Source: Chloroflexota bacterium
Lineage (GTDB): Bacteria; Chloroflexota; Dehalococcoidia; GIF9; AB-539-J10
Reading direction: 5' to 3'
Length of the DNA: 8,380 nt
Assembly: GCA_030604285.1 (NCBI GenBank)
Contig: JAUVWD010000022.1
Location: forward strand, 1 to 8,380
Below the pieces are notes generated by a model that searched no databases, had not been told where the DNA came from, and worked only from the letters and a program-made list of their open reading frames with translations. The number at the start of each line of letters is the position of its first letter. Position 1 is the first letter of the stretch. Below are positions 1 through 5,301 of this stretch, one piece after another. The translations under genes and the position numbers were made by a program.

Positions 1-191
1 AGAAGTCCAATTTCGATTAGGTCTGCAAGACCTCTGCTGGCACGAGGCTTCAAGTATTATTCGAAATATTGTCACCATAGGTCATAGTTAATCCCGAAGT
101 CAAAACATATCGCCGTACCATCTGCCTCAAGTAAAACCTTATTTCCGCCTACTACACCTGCACCACCATAAACAGTAATGCTCGCATCCAT
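1..191 (-). pseudogene. RNase J-like metallo-beta-lactamase/beta-CASP nuclease, N-terminal remnant
   Basis: Reading the minus strand from the ATG at 191 gives a start typical of RNase J-like nucleases: ITVYGGAGVVGGNKVLLEAD, then a DFGINY segment, matching the family pattern 'YGG..EIGGNKILLE....FDFG'. The frame meets TGA at 74-72 (codon 40) and TAA at 59-57 (codon 45). Past both stops the same frame still reads like the family, with QYFE, then YLKPRASRGLADLIEIGLL, where functional members usually have YFEEYLKPR..RGL.DLIELG. The family recognition is from memory. Conserved sequence on both sides of two different stop codons (UGA and UAA) in one frame points to a decayed gene rather than a frameshift or recoding. 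The remainder lies outside the window. No convincing Shine-Dalgarno sequence precedes the ATG. The intact ancestor would have been a cytoplasmic Zn-dependent RNA-processing nuclease or relative. Confidence 0.72.
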
Positions 192-226
192 GCTATATTA
201 CCAGCGATCTTACCCCAGCTTAGCTA

Positions 227-286
227 ATGGGGATTGCCTAGTCTAACATATTTCGCCGAGTTTACCACGCCTAAGCAATTCCCCAT
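227..286. repeat. Imperfect long inverted repeat
   Basis: ATGGGGATTGC (227-237) is the reverse complement of GCAATTCCCCAT (275-286) apart from one extra base, and the pairing can continue inward through TAG/CTA after one mismatch. The loop is about 34-37 nt. No T-run follows on either strand, so a simple intrinsic terminator is unlikely. It spans the end of the suspected broken small gene and the gap before the nuclease remnant. It could be a degenerate mobile repeat or chance. Confidence 0.35.
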
Positions 287-400
287 AATTCCTTAACCAT
301 TGGCTCTTCCGCCCTATAAGCCTTAATACGAGCTGTAAAAACCCCTCAACGAGAAGAACAACCTCCCCACCGGTTCCTTTAAGTCCTCCATGGTTGACAT
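271..400 (-). pseudogene. Possible frameshifted small gene remnant
   Basis: From the ATG at 400 the minus strand reads MSTMEDLKEPVGRLFFSLRG. A one-base shift at the run of G and T around 345-350 then gives VFTARIKAYRAEEPMVKEL followed by WGIA and a TAG at 273-271. Both halves have the charge pattern of real protein and neither frame is open across the whole stretch, so I read it as a small gene broken by one indel. I do not recognise the family. No ribosome binding site is visible. It points the same way as the broken nuclease gene that starts 80 nt further on, so the two may once have been neighbours in one operon. Chance is a real alternative for such short peptides. Confidence 0.3.
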
Positions 401-421
401 TTTGTCAGGGCCGAGTATGAT
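394..421 (+). promoter_or_regulatory. Sigma70-type promoter for the zinc-ribbon/hydrolase pair
   Basis: TTGACA (394-399) is separated by 16 nt from TATGAT (416-421). This is a perfect -35 box and a five-of-six -10 box. Transcription should start near 428, leaving a leader of about 36 nt with GGGAGG (452-457) placed 6 nt before the ATG at 464. The position directly upstream of an intact gene supports real use. Confidence 0.7.
395..407. promoter_or_regulatory. Palindrome overlapping the -35 box (possible operator)
   Basis: TGACATTTTGTCA is a perfect inverted repeat: 5-bp arms TGACA/TGTCA around TTT. It covers five bases of the -35 hexamer and runs into the spacer, where a repressor would block RNA polymerase. 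No second copy was noticed elsewhere in the window, and no cognate regulator can be named. Confidence 0.35.
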
Positions 422-463
422 AACGGCAAGCGAATAGCAGACTTCGTCTCCGGGAGGCGAAGG

Positions 464-703
464 ATGAAATGCGCAAAGTGCCAGACGGAAAATCCTGAGA
501 CGAGGAAGTTTTGCCGTCAATGTGGGGCAAAGCTTTTACAGGTCTGCCCTCAGTGTGGCCCCGGAAACTTTCCTGGGGATAGATTCTGTGGCGAATGCGG
601 CTATGACTTAGCCCTTCCCCCACAGCCAGTACAGCAAGCCCTCTCCTTTGAAGAAAAGCCAGACAAGAGCCAAGGCTATCTTCTTGGCAGAACCAATATG
701 TAA
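464..703 (+). CDS. Double zinc-ribbon protein (truncated cyclase-type N-terminus)
   Basis: A 79-residue protein with four CxxC knuckles: C3/C6, C17/C20, C28/C31 and C42/C45, which is the double zinc-ribbon pattern able to bind two zinc ions. The ATG is well placed, with GGGAGG (452-457) and a consensus promoter upstream. After the ribbons (to about residue 50) comes a proline-rich linker, then LSFEEKPDKSQGYLL. From memory this resembles the linker of large adenylate/guanylate cyclase-ATPase proteins ('LSFEEKL.KIQRYLP.GLTEKIL'), in which the ribbon is followed by a class III cyclase domain. Here the reading frame stops within that linker and no cyclase follows. It may be a truncated gene that is still expressible, or a standalone zinc-ribbon protein. 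The hydrolase begins about 30 nt downstream, so the two probably share a transcript. All eight cysteines are kept, unlike the decayed relative at 1621. Confidence 0.7.
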   Translation: MKCAKCQTENPETRKFCRQCGAKLLQVCPQCGPGNFPGDRFCGECGYDLALPPQPVQQALSFEEKPDKSQGYLLGRTNM

Positions 704-723
704 GAGCGAAAATCGTTACAAAC

Positions 724-727
724 GAGG
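724..727 (+). promoter_or_regulatory. Ribosome binding site deciding the hydrolase start
   Basis: GAGG at 724-727 lies 8 nt before the TTG at 736 but only 2 nt before the in-frame TTG at 730. Normal spacing therefore favours 736, giving a protein that begins MPKVKVNDIRIHYE, a common opening in this hydrolase group. Confidence 0.5.
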
Positions 728-735
728 TTTTGACG

Positions 736-1536
736 TTGCCGAAGGTAAAGGTAAATGACATCCGGATTCACTACGAAGTGCACGGCGAGGGCTTTCCCCT
801 CATAATGATCGCGGGGCTAGGTGCGAACGTAGACTGGTGGGATCCTCGTTGGATTCAAGCGTTCTCGGAAGCATTCAAGACAGTCGCGTTTGACAACAGG
901 GGAGCTGGGCGCACAGACATATCGAACAAGGAATACTCAATTAGGCTGTTTGCCGATGACACCGCAGGTTTGATGAATGCCCTGGGAATCTCTCGGGCCC
1001 ATGCGCTCGGAATCTCAATGGGTGGGATGATAGCTCAGGAGCTGGTGCTCAACTACCCGGAGAAAGTCGAAAAGCTTGTCCTCTGTTCAACCAGCTGTGG
1101 GGGTGCAAAGTCGGTTTGGCCATCTCAGGAAGTGCTGGGAACGCTCACGACCGATAGGAGTGCTTTGTCGCCGGAAGAAATAGCGAGAATCATGATTCCA
1201 CTCCTTGTCACCCAAGACTTCCTAAACAATAACCCTGAGCTTGCAGAATATGCAATCCAACAAATGGTCAAAGCCCCGATTTCGAACGAAGCCTATATGC
1301 GCCAACTGAATGCAATAATGAGTTTCGATACTTATGATAGGCTGTCGGAGATCAAGGCGCCCACTCTCATATTGCAGGGCAAGGGGGACATTCTCATACC
1401 TCAAGAAAACGCTTCGATCTTGGATAAAGCCATACCAAACGCCGAGCTTGTGTACTTCGAGAATACGGCCCATGGCCTTCTAGAAGAGACGGAAACGGTA
1501 CTTCGCAGCGTCTTGAAGTTTCTCAGCGAATCTTAA
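736..1536 (+). CDS. Alpha/beta hydrolase-fold protein
   Basis: A 266-residue soluble hydrolase starting at TTG 736 (an in-frame TTG at 730 would add two residues). The alpha/beta-hydrolase landmarks are all in place. The oxyanion region is GLGANVDWWD near residues 27-36. A DNRGAGRTD segment follows at about 53-61. The nucleophile elbow GISMGG has Ser94, the acid is probably Asp218 in GKGDILIP, and the catalytic His246 lies in NTAHG. The cap region is about 125-190. Length and order match the 3-oxoadipate enol-lactonase/esterase-like branch, but the substrate cannot be deduced and no signal peptide is seen. It follows the zinc-ribbon gene by 32 nt and has no promoter of its own that I can see, so co-transcription is likely. 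Sequence on both sides carries cyclase-type zinc-ribbon N-termini. Confidence 0.88.
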   Translation: MPKVKVNDIRIHYEVHGEGFPLIMIAGLGANVDWWDPRWIQAFSEAFKTVAFDNRGAGRTDISNKEYSIRLFADDTAGLMNALGISRAHALGISMGGMIAQELVLNYPEKVEKLVLCSTSCGGAKSVWPSQEVLGTLTTDRSALSPEEIARIMIPLLVTQDFLNNNPELAEYAIQQMVKAPISNEAYMRQLNAIMSFDTYDRLSEIKAPTLILQGKGDILIPQENASILDKAIPNAELVYFENTAHGLLEETETVLRSVLKFLSES

Positions 1537-1620
1537 CAATGTACAAAGAATGCGGAGCCGATGGCTGGGTGGAGAGGGGTGGAAGAGGCACTGCCCAGAA
1601 TCTGCAGTTGGATATGAGGG

Positions 1621-1866
1621 ATGAGATGCCTAAAGTACAAGTTCGACAATCCAGCAGGGATGACCTTCTATGGAAGATGTGGCGTTCCGCTATCGGTGCT
1701 TTGGCCGTCCTGCGGCTCTGAAGAACCCTCCGGACGTTGCGTTCCGTGATAAGTGCCGCTATGACCCAAGGCGGCCTGGGGAAGCTGTCAGTGGTTTGAG
1801 GCGGGGAGAGGCCGAGGCTTACACGCCAACACACCCGCCGACAAGATCCTCCGAAGAATCTCACTG
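1621..1866 (+). pseudogene. Decayed double zinc-ribbon N-terminus of an adenylate-cyclase-type gene
   Basis: From the ATG at 1621 the frame reads MRCLKYKFDNPAGMTFYGRC, then GVPLSVLWPSCGSEEPSG, and stops at TGA-TAA after codon 42. This aligns in register with double zinc ribbons (M.C..C.FENP.G..FC..CG..L..LCP.CG...P.G), but several cysteines are lost by single-base changes: Tyr at 6 and 17, Trp at 28. After GGA (codon 38) a one-base shift restores the pattern as VAFRDKCRYDPRRPGEA and continues to EAYTPTH. A second one-base shift then gives ADKIL (1837-1851). From memory, Y-T-P-K-H-L-A-D-K-I-L is the linker before the cyclase domain in this family. Two indels, two adjacent stops and lost zinc ligands make a pseudogene the best reading. 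The cyclase and ATPase domains are absent. The linker differs from that of the 464-703 gene, so the two come from different paralogues. Confidence 0.65.
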
Positions 1867-1924
1867 AGGGCAAACCCCGCGAACAGGGCTGAGCAATCTG
1901 CGCTTGCGCCCTACCCAAGGCAAG

Positions 1925-1955
1925 GGATTGCCACGCCTTCGGCTCGCAATGACAG
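1925..1955. repeat. REP-like palindromic repeat (ATTGC...GCAAT type)
   Basis: ATTGC (1927-1931) and GCAAT (1946-1950) bracket an inner hairpin GCC-TTC-GGC (1935-1943), followed by GACAG. Read on the minus strand it begins TCATTGCGAG and ends GTGGCAATCCC. From memory this closely resembles a dispersed intergenic repeat common in many environmental bacterial genomes, including Chloroflexota and deltaproteobacteria. It sits in a gene-free stretch. Only one copy is present here, so dispersal cannot be shown from the window. Confidence 0.55.
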
Positions 1956-2215
1956 CGAGAATATGTTTTGAAGTATAGCCTTTGCCGTCATCGGAAGCGG
2001 CTATAGAGCTCTCGAAGTGGGGGTTAAGGCAGGAGAAGAAGCTCGGCCGGCGTTTCTTTCTTGCCTATCCCCTTGAGTGTCTATACCTGTCCGGCTTGTA
2101 TCCCTCTCCGGCCCAGCCAGCTCCCAACTGGGACGGGTCTATTCTACATCTAATGCCAAGAAAGATTTCTTCTTGAGGTTCTCAGCATCGTCACTACCTT
2201 GCGTACTCGGCATAG
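1956..2215. other. Gene-free stretch before the GTPase
   Basis: No intact gene is supported. A 32-codon plus-strand stretch after the TGA near 1970 contains IAFAVIGSGYRALEVGVKAG before a stop near 2074. It looks protein-like and may be a fragment of a lost gene, but I cannot name it. A weak AT-rich inverted repeat, CAAGAA (2157-2162) with TTCTTG (2171-2176), lies upstream of the GTPase promoter. Confidence 0.4.
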
Positions 2216-2224
2216 TGCTAAAAT
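2216..2224 (+). promoter_or_regulatory. Extended -10 promoter for a leaderless GTPase transcript
   Basis: TGC followed by TAAAAT (2219-2224) is an extended -10 element (TGn-TAtAAT, one mismatch). A start 6-7 nt downstream falls on 2230-2231, the A of the GTPase ATG. There is no good -35 box at 16-18 nt, as expected for extended -10 promoters, and no Shine-Dalgarno sequence before the ATG. Confidence 0.5.
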
Positions 2225-2230
2225 TGATAT

Positions 2231-3211
2231 ATGCCAGCGAATTTACCGCCGCAGTATTTTGAAGCTGAGAAGCGCTACAGGCTAGCTAAAGACCCAGAGG
2301 AGAAGATTGGGGCTCTGCAGGCTATGCTGGCCATTATGCCGAAGCATAAGGGCACCGACAAGCTTCATGCTGGGCTAAGACGAAAGATTGCTAGGCTGTC
2401 GGATGAGGCAGAGAGGAAATACGCTACAGCTAGACGGGCAGGCCTGTATATCAGAAAGGAGGGGGCTGGGCAGGTAATACTAACTGGCCTAGCCAATGTG
2501 GGGAAATCGCAATTACTAGCATCAGTCACCGAGGCATCCCCTGAAGTAGCTCCTTACCCTTACACCACCAAAACTGCCATCCCTGGGATGATGAAATTTG
2601 AGAATATCCAAATTCAGCTAGTGGATACGCCGCCCATAGGGGACAAACATGTGCGAACATTGCTTGCTAACTCGCTTAGAGGCGCCGACCTCATCGCTAT
2701 TGTAGTAGATTTAGGTGCCGAGCCAACAGCTCAGGTAGAACCTACGCTGCAAGCCCTGAGAGAAGCTCGGATAGAACTTTTGAACGATAATCTTGAAGAA
2801 GCAACCCCGGGAAGCTATCAGAAGAAGATGTTGATCATCGGGAACAAGAATGATTTAGAAGGTTCAAGTGGTAACTGGGAAAGGTTAATGTCGCAATATG
2901 GCGGGCTAGTTCCCATGGTGTCGACCTCTGCCAAGGAGGGGAATGGCTTAGACAGAATGAGGGAATCAATCTACGAAGCTCTGGATATTGTTCGAGTTTA
3001 CACCAAAGCCCCTGGAAGCAAGGCGGATTTGACCGAACCGGTGATACTGAAGAGGGGCAGCACTGCAATGGACGCTGCAGAGTCCGTTCATAAGGATTTT
3101 CAACAAAACCTAAGATATATTGTGATTTGGGGCTCAGGGAAGTATGATGGGCAGAGAGTCGGTAGAGACCATGCCCTACAAGACGGCGATATAGTCGAGT
3201 TCCATGTGTAG
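2231..3211 (+). CDS. DRG/Obg-like GTPase with C-terminal TGS domain
   Basis: A 326-residue cytoplasmic P-loop GTPase. Residues 1-75 are a charged helical region of the DRG/Obg type (MPKHKGTDKLHAGLRRKIARL). The G domain follows: G1 GLANVGKS (86-93, Lys92), G2 within YPYTTKTAIPGMM (Thr112/113), G3 at VDTPPIG (131-137), G4 NKND (205-208) and G5 TSAKEG (232-237). From about 252 to the end is a TGS domain, ending GRDHALQDGDIVEFHV. G3 has DTPP where DxxG is usual, so the canonical glycine is replaced by proline. Members of this family usually act on ribosomes or in translation stress; that role is inferred. The ATG at 2231 has no ribosome binding site but follows an extended -10 box at leaderless distance, and the N-terminus MPANLPPQYFEAEKRY looks complete. 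It stands alone, flanked by gene-poor spacers. Confidence 0.88.
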   Translation: MPANLPPQYFEAEKRYRLAKDPEEKIGALQAMLAIMPKHKGTDKLHAGLRRKIARLSDEAERKYATARRAGLYIRKEGAGQVILTGLANVGKSQLLASVTEASPEVAPYPYTTKTAIPGMMKFENIQIQLVDTPPIGDKHVRTLLANSLRGADLIAIVVDLGAEPTAQVEPTLQALREARIELLNDNLEEATPGSYQKKMLIIGNKNDLEGSSGNWERLMSQYGGLVPMVSTSAKEGNGLDRMRESIYEALDIVRVYTKAPGSKADLTEPVILKRGSTAMDAAESVHKDFQQNLRYIVIWGSGKYDGQRVGRDHALQDGDIVEFHV

Positions 3212-3507
3212 CGTGACTCTATGTTTGGGTAAGCTCAGGGGGCAGCACCCACTCTATTGAGCAGGCGTCATCGCTTCGATTAAGACAGACCACCCCACCC
3301 ATTGCGAACTTGATTATTTCCTTATCAGGGGCACCAAGAATAAGCAAGGTGCACACAATCGGATGACACTCCTTCAAGTTCCATTAAGAGCATGGTGGTC
3401 GAGAGTCAAAATTCGATGGCTATGTTCCAGGCGGTGAAATCGAATTGGGATCGCGTGCACTTGGGGGACCTAGGTTAATGGTTGAAGGTAGGGGTTGCTT
3501 CATATGT
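3212..3507. other. Intergenic stretch with a stem-loop and a weak minus-strand reading frame
   Basis: Together with the promoter and leader that follow, the gap between the GTPase and the recombinase is 359 nt. GCTCA (3233-3237) pairs with TGAGC (3258-3262) around a loop containing GGGGGCAGCACCC. It lies 21 nt after the GTPase stop and lacks a T-run, so it is at best a weak terminator. On the minus strand 3377-3219 reads as 52 codons from a TTG, including HPIVCTLLILGAPDKEIIKF and GGVVCLNRSDDACSIEWVL. It is protein-like but has no ribosome binding site and a stop just upstream, so it may be a gene fragment. Nothing else is supported. Confidence 0.4.
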
Positions 3508-3536
3508 TTGACTTAGCGAAGTTAATCGAGTATAAT
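3508..3536 (+). promoter_or_regulatory. Sigma70-type promoter of the tyrosine recombinase
   Basis: TTGACT (3508-3513), a 17-nt spacer and a perfect TATAAT (3531-3536) precede the recombinase. The start site should be near 3543. GGAG (3560-3563) sits 7 nt before the ATG at 3571. All elements are near-consensus, which suggests substantial constitutive expression. Confidence 0.8.
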
Positions 3537-3570
3537 ATTCCTTACACTCACTCAACGTCGGAGCAAATAA

Positions 3571-4506
3571 ATGCTGCGTTATGTCGATGATTTTCTACTT
3601 GATCTGCGGGCCAACAACTACTCACCTGAGACGGTTTATAACTACGAACGAGACTTGAATGTTTTCGATAATTTCCTCGAGGAAAGTGGCATTAACTTTG
3701 ATAAAGCCGAGAAGCGTACTATCACCTACTATAAGGCATATCTAGTTTCTCGCGACCGCAAAACGGCAAGTCTAGGACAGAGTGATAAACAACTAGATTC
3801 TCGGTCCATAAACCGCATGTTGTCAGCTCTCCGTGGCTATATGCGCTACCTGGTTGATATGGATTACCCCTGTCCCATACCACCGCAGGCAGTGAAATTG
3901 ACCAAGGTGGGACGGAAGCATCCACAAGTAGCTGAGCTTAACGATCTGGTTAGACTAATTGAGGCCCCACGTTCGTTAGAGTCAAATGCCAAGATAGCTT
4001 TAAGAAACCAAACTATGCTGGAGGTGTTATTTGCCACCGGAATGCGGATTTCTGAGCTATGTAACCTTAATCGCAACCAGATTGATGATAGCGGACGCAT
4101 TTTCATCACGGGAAAAGGAAGGAAACAACGCTTTGTCTATCTGACTCCAAGGGCTAAAGAATACCTAGAGGTCTATTTGAATACGCGCAAGGATAATTGC
4201 CCTGCTTTATTCATCCCCTATGCCGGCAGAAATGTGATTAGCCCTAGAAAGAGGATCTCAACTAATTACCTTCAAGAGAGGATCAAAAGATATCGAGAGA
4301 AACTAAAGATCAATGTTCCCACGTCAGCACATTCCCTGAGACATGGCTTTGCCACATACTTAGCTGAAGAAGGCGCCAATCCAGCAGCCCTTCAAATCCT
4401 CTTGGGCCATGAATCCCTAGATACCACAACACGCTATGTCCATGCCTCAGATAAATACGCTGAGGAAACTCACCACAAATATCATCCGCTCTCTCAGCCT
4501 CGCTGA
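3571..4506 (+). CDS. Tyrosine recombinase, XerC/XerD-like
   Basis: A 311-residue site-specific recombinase. Residues 1-95 form the SAM-like core-binding domain (LLDLRANNYSPETVYNYERD is typical of Xer and phage integrases). Residues about 115-305 are the catalytic domain, with the full active-site set: Arg159 (GMRISEL), Lys182 (TGKGRKQR), His254 and Arg257 (HSLRHG), His280 (LLGHES) and the nucleophile Tyr289 (TTRYVH). Length fits Xer proteins (about 300 residues), not larger phage integrases. The ATG has GGAG 7 nt upstream and its own strong promoter. It could be the chromosomal dimer-resolution recombinase or the integrase of a decayed element. There are no cargo genes, tRNA or clear direct repeats beside it, so a role in mobility is not shown. 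The downstream sequence contains only gene debris. Confidence 0.9.
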   Translation: MLRYVDDFLLDLRANNYSPETVYNYERDLNVFDNFLEESGINFDKAEKRTITYYKAYLVSRDRKTASLGQSDKQLDSRSINRMLSALRGYMRYLVDMDYPCPIPPQAVKLTKVGRKHPQVAELNDLVRLIEAPRSLESNAKIALRNQTMLEVLFATGMRISELCNLNRNQIDDSGRIFITGKGRKQRFVYLTPRAKEYLEVYLNTRKDNCPALFIPYAGRNVISPRKRISTNYLQERIKRYREKLKINVPTSAHSLRHGFATYLAEEGANPAALQILLGHESLDTTTRYVHASDKYAEETHHKYHPLSQPR

Positions 4507-4871
4507 TGAGAGAAGCACCATAGTATTATGTCAACTGCCTCCGTGGAAAGGCGGTAATGGCTCAACACAGCAACAAAAAGTGGGTACGGAAATAGACATG
4601 ACAAGAAGTTCAAATTTGCCATCTACGGAAAAGATGCGAACATGGCTGAGGTTGCTGTCAACAGCTCGCAAAAGCTAAATGCAATTATCGTGGCGGCTGA
4701 TTCAAGAAGATAAGGAAGCAAGAGTAGGTTTCGATAACCAGATCATAGATACAGAGATGAAATAGATTGACATTTAGGACTTCGACCTCAAAACATTTTC
4801 GGAAGAGATAGCTTCGGAACGAAGCGCTATGTTAACGTTCCTAATAAGCCAAATAATGTGCCTTTTGCCTG
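4507..4871. other. Intergenic debris between convergent genes, with overlapping hairpins
   Basis: No intact gene is supported. Plus-strand stretches look coding-like but are broken. In the recombinase frame, codons from 4558 to the TAA at 4711 include HDKKFKFAIYGKDANMAEVA and VNSSQKLNAIIVAADSRR. Further on, another frame includes DFDLKTFSEEIASERSAM. I do not recognise a family. GCTTCG (4811-4816) and CGAAGC (4820-4825) form a perfect 6-bp stem, while GGAACG (4816-4821) pairs instead with CGTTCC (4836-4841), so the two hairpins are mutually exclusive. Neither has a T-run, so termination of the two convergent transcripts is unexplained. Confidence 0.4.
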
Positions 4872-5249
4872 TTACTCGTTTTCAAAACTATGATAAGAAT
4901 CGAGATAGAAATTCCTCACTCGTTCCTTTAGCTCAGGAGCGTCCAGTTTTGGCAACTTGAATAACGAGGAAATGGGTGCGCCCTGTACGCCTATTTTGCC
5001 TTCAGCGATGGGATAATCAAAGCCAAAGTTACCGGGCGATATAGTTCCGTGCCATATAGTTTGATATACGGGCACGGAATCATCATCTAGCAAGTGTAAC
5101 CATAAGTCGATCGCTTTCTTCTCAAAACGCAGCCCCGTGACAGTCTCGACAAAGGGTATCTGACGCGTAGAAACCATTCTGTGAATGCTCTCCTTATCCA
5201 GCCCTGTATATTCCACCACCTGTTTAACATCCATCGTTTCTGCTTCCAT
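4872..5249 (-). CDS. Helix-turn-helix (excisionase/MerR-like) protein with unknown C-terminal half
   Basis: A 125-residue protein starting at the ATG at 5249, chosen because GGGTGG lies 7 nt upstream; an in-frame TTG at 5264 has no such site. Residues 6-51 form an excisionase-type winged helix-turn-helix: MDVKQVVEYTGLDKESIHRM, then a short wing (IPFVETVTGLRFEKKAIDLWL). This fold binds DNA and occurs in excisionases and small regulators. Residues 52-125 (for example WHGTISPGNFGFDYPIAEGK and a charged helix KLDAPELKERVRNFYLDSYH) match nothing I recognise. There are no cysteines or membrane segments. It is the last gene of the oxidoreductase-ferredoxin set, 52 nt after the ferredoxin stop on the same strand, so it is probably co-transcribed. 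It may regulate that operon. An excisionase role for the recombinase gene is less likely given strand and operon position. Confidence 0.7.
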   Translation of the reverse strand: MEAETMDVKQVVEYTGLDKESIHRMVSTRQIPFVETVTGLRFEKKAIDLWLHLLDDDSVPVYQTIWHGTISPGNFGFDYPIAEGKIGVQGAPISSLFKLPKLDAPELKERVRNFYLDSYHSFENE

Positions 5250-5301
5250 TTCTGAGCCACCCAAAATGGTATTTTGGTCAACGACTCGATTTACGACAAT
5301 C

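Noticed and set aside
1..191. Alternative genetic code or selenocysteine explaining the stops in the nuclease-like frame
   Set aside because: Both UGA and UAA occur, and all intact genes here use the standard stops TGA, TAA and TAG; decay is simpler.
323..520. 65-codon minus-strand frame across the zinc-ribbon start
   Set aside because: Its 5' part is antisense to a well-supported gene and promoter; only the 271-400 part shows possible protein character.
1523..1918. 131-codon minus-strand frame across the zinc-ribbon remnant
   Set aside because: Arginine- and serine-rich translation with no recognisable motif; antisense to the 1621-1866 remnant, which has clear family resemblance.
1984..2074. 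Fragment GYRALEVGVKAGEEA considered as a microcompartment shell (BMC) remnant
   Set aside because: Similarity is limited to a few residues and lacks the BMC core; not enough to name it.
3233..3262. Intrinsic terminator after the GTPase
   Set aside because: Short imperfect stem, large loop and no T-run.
3391..3516. Plus-strand reading frame with IELGSRALGG, loosely like the GPRALG motif of carbamoyltransferases
   Set aside because: About 40 codons, no start signal, and the similarity is limited to a few residues; treated as chance.
5087..5281. 64-codon minus-strand frame overlapping the HTH gene
   Set aside because: Out of frame with the HTH protein and without domain character; a shadow of the real gene.
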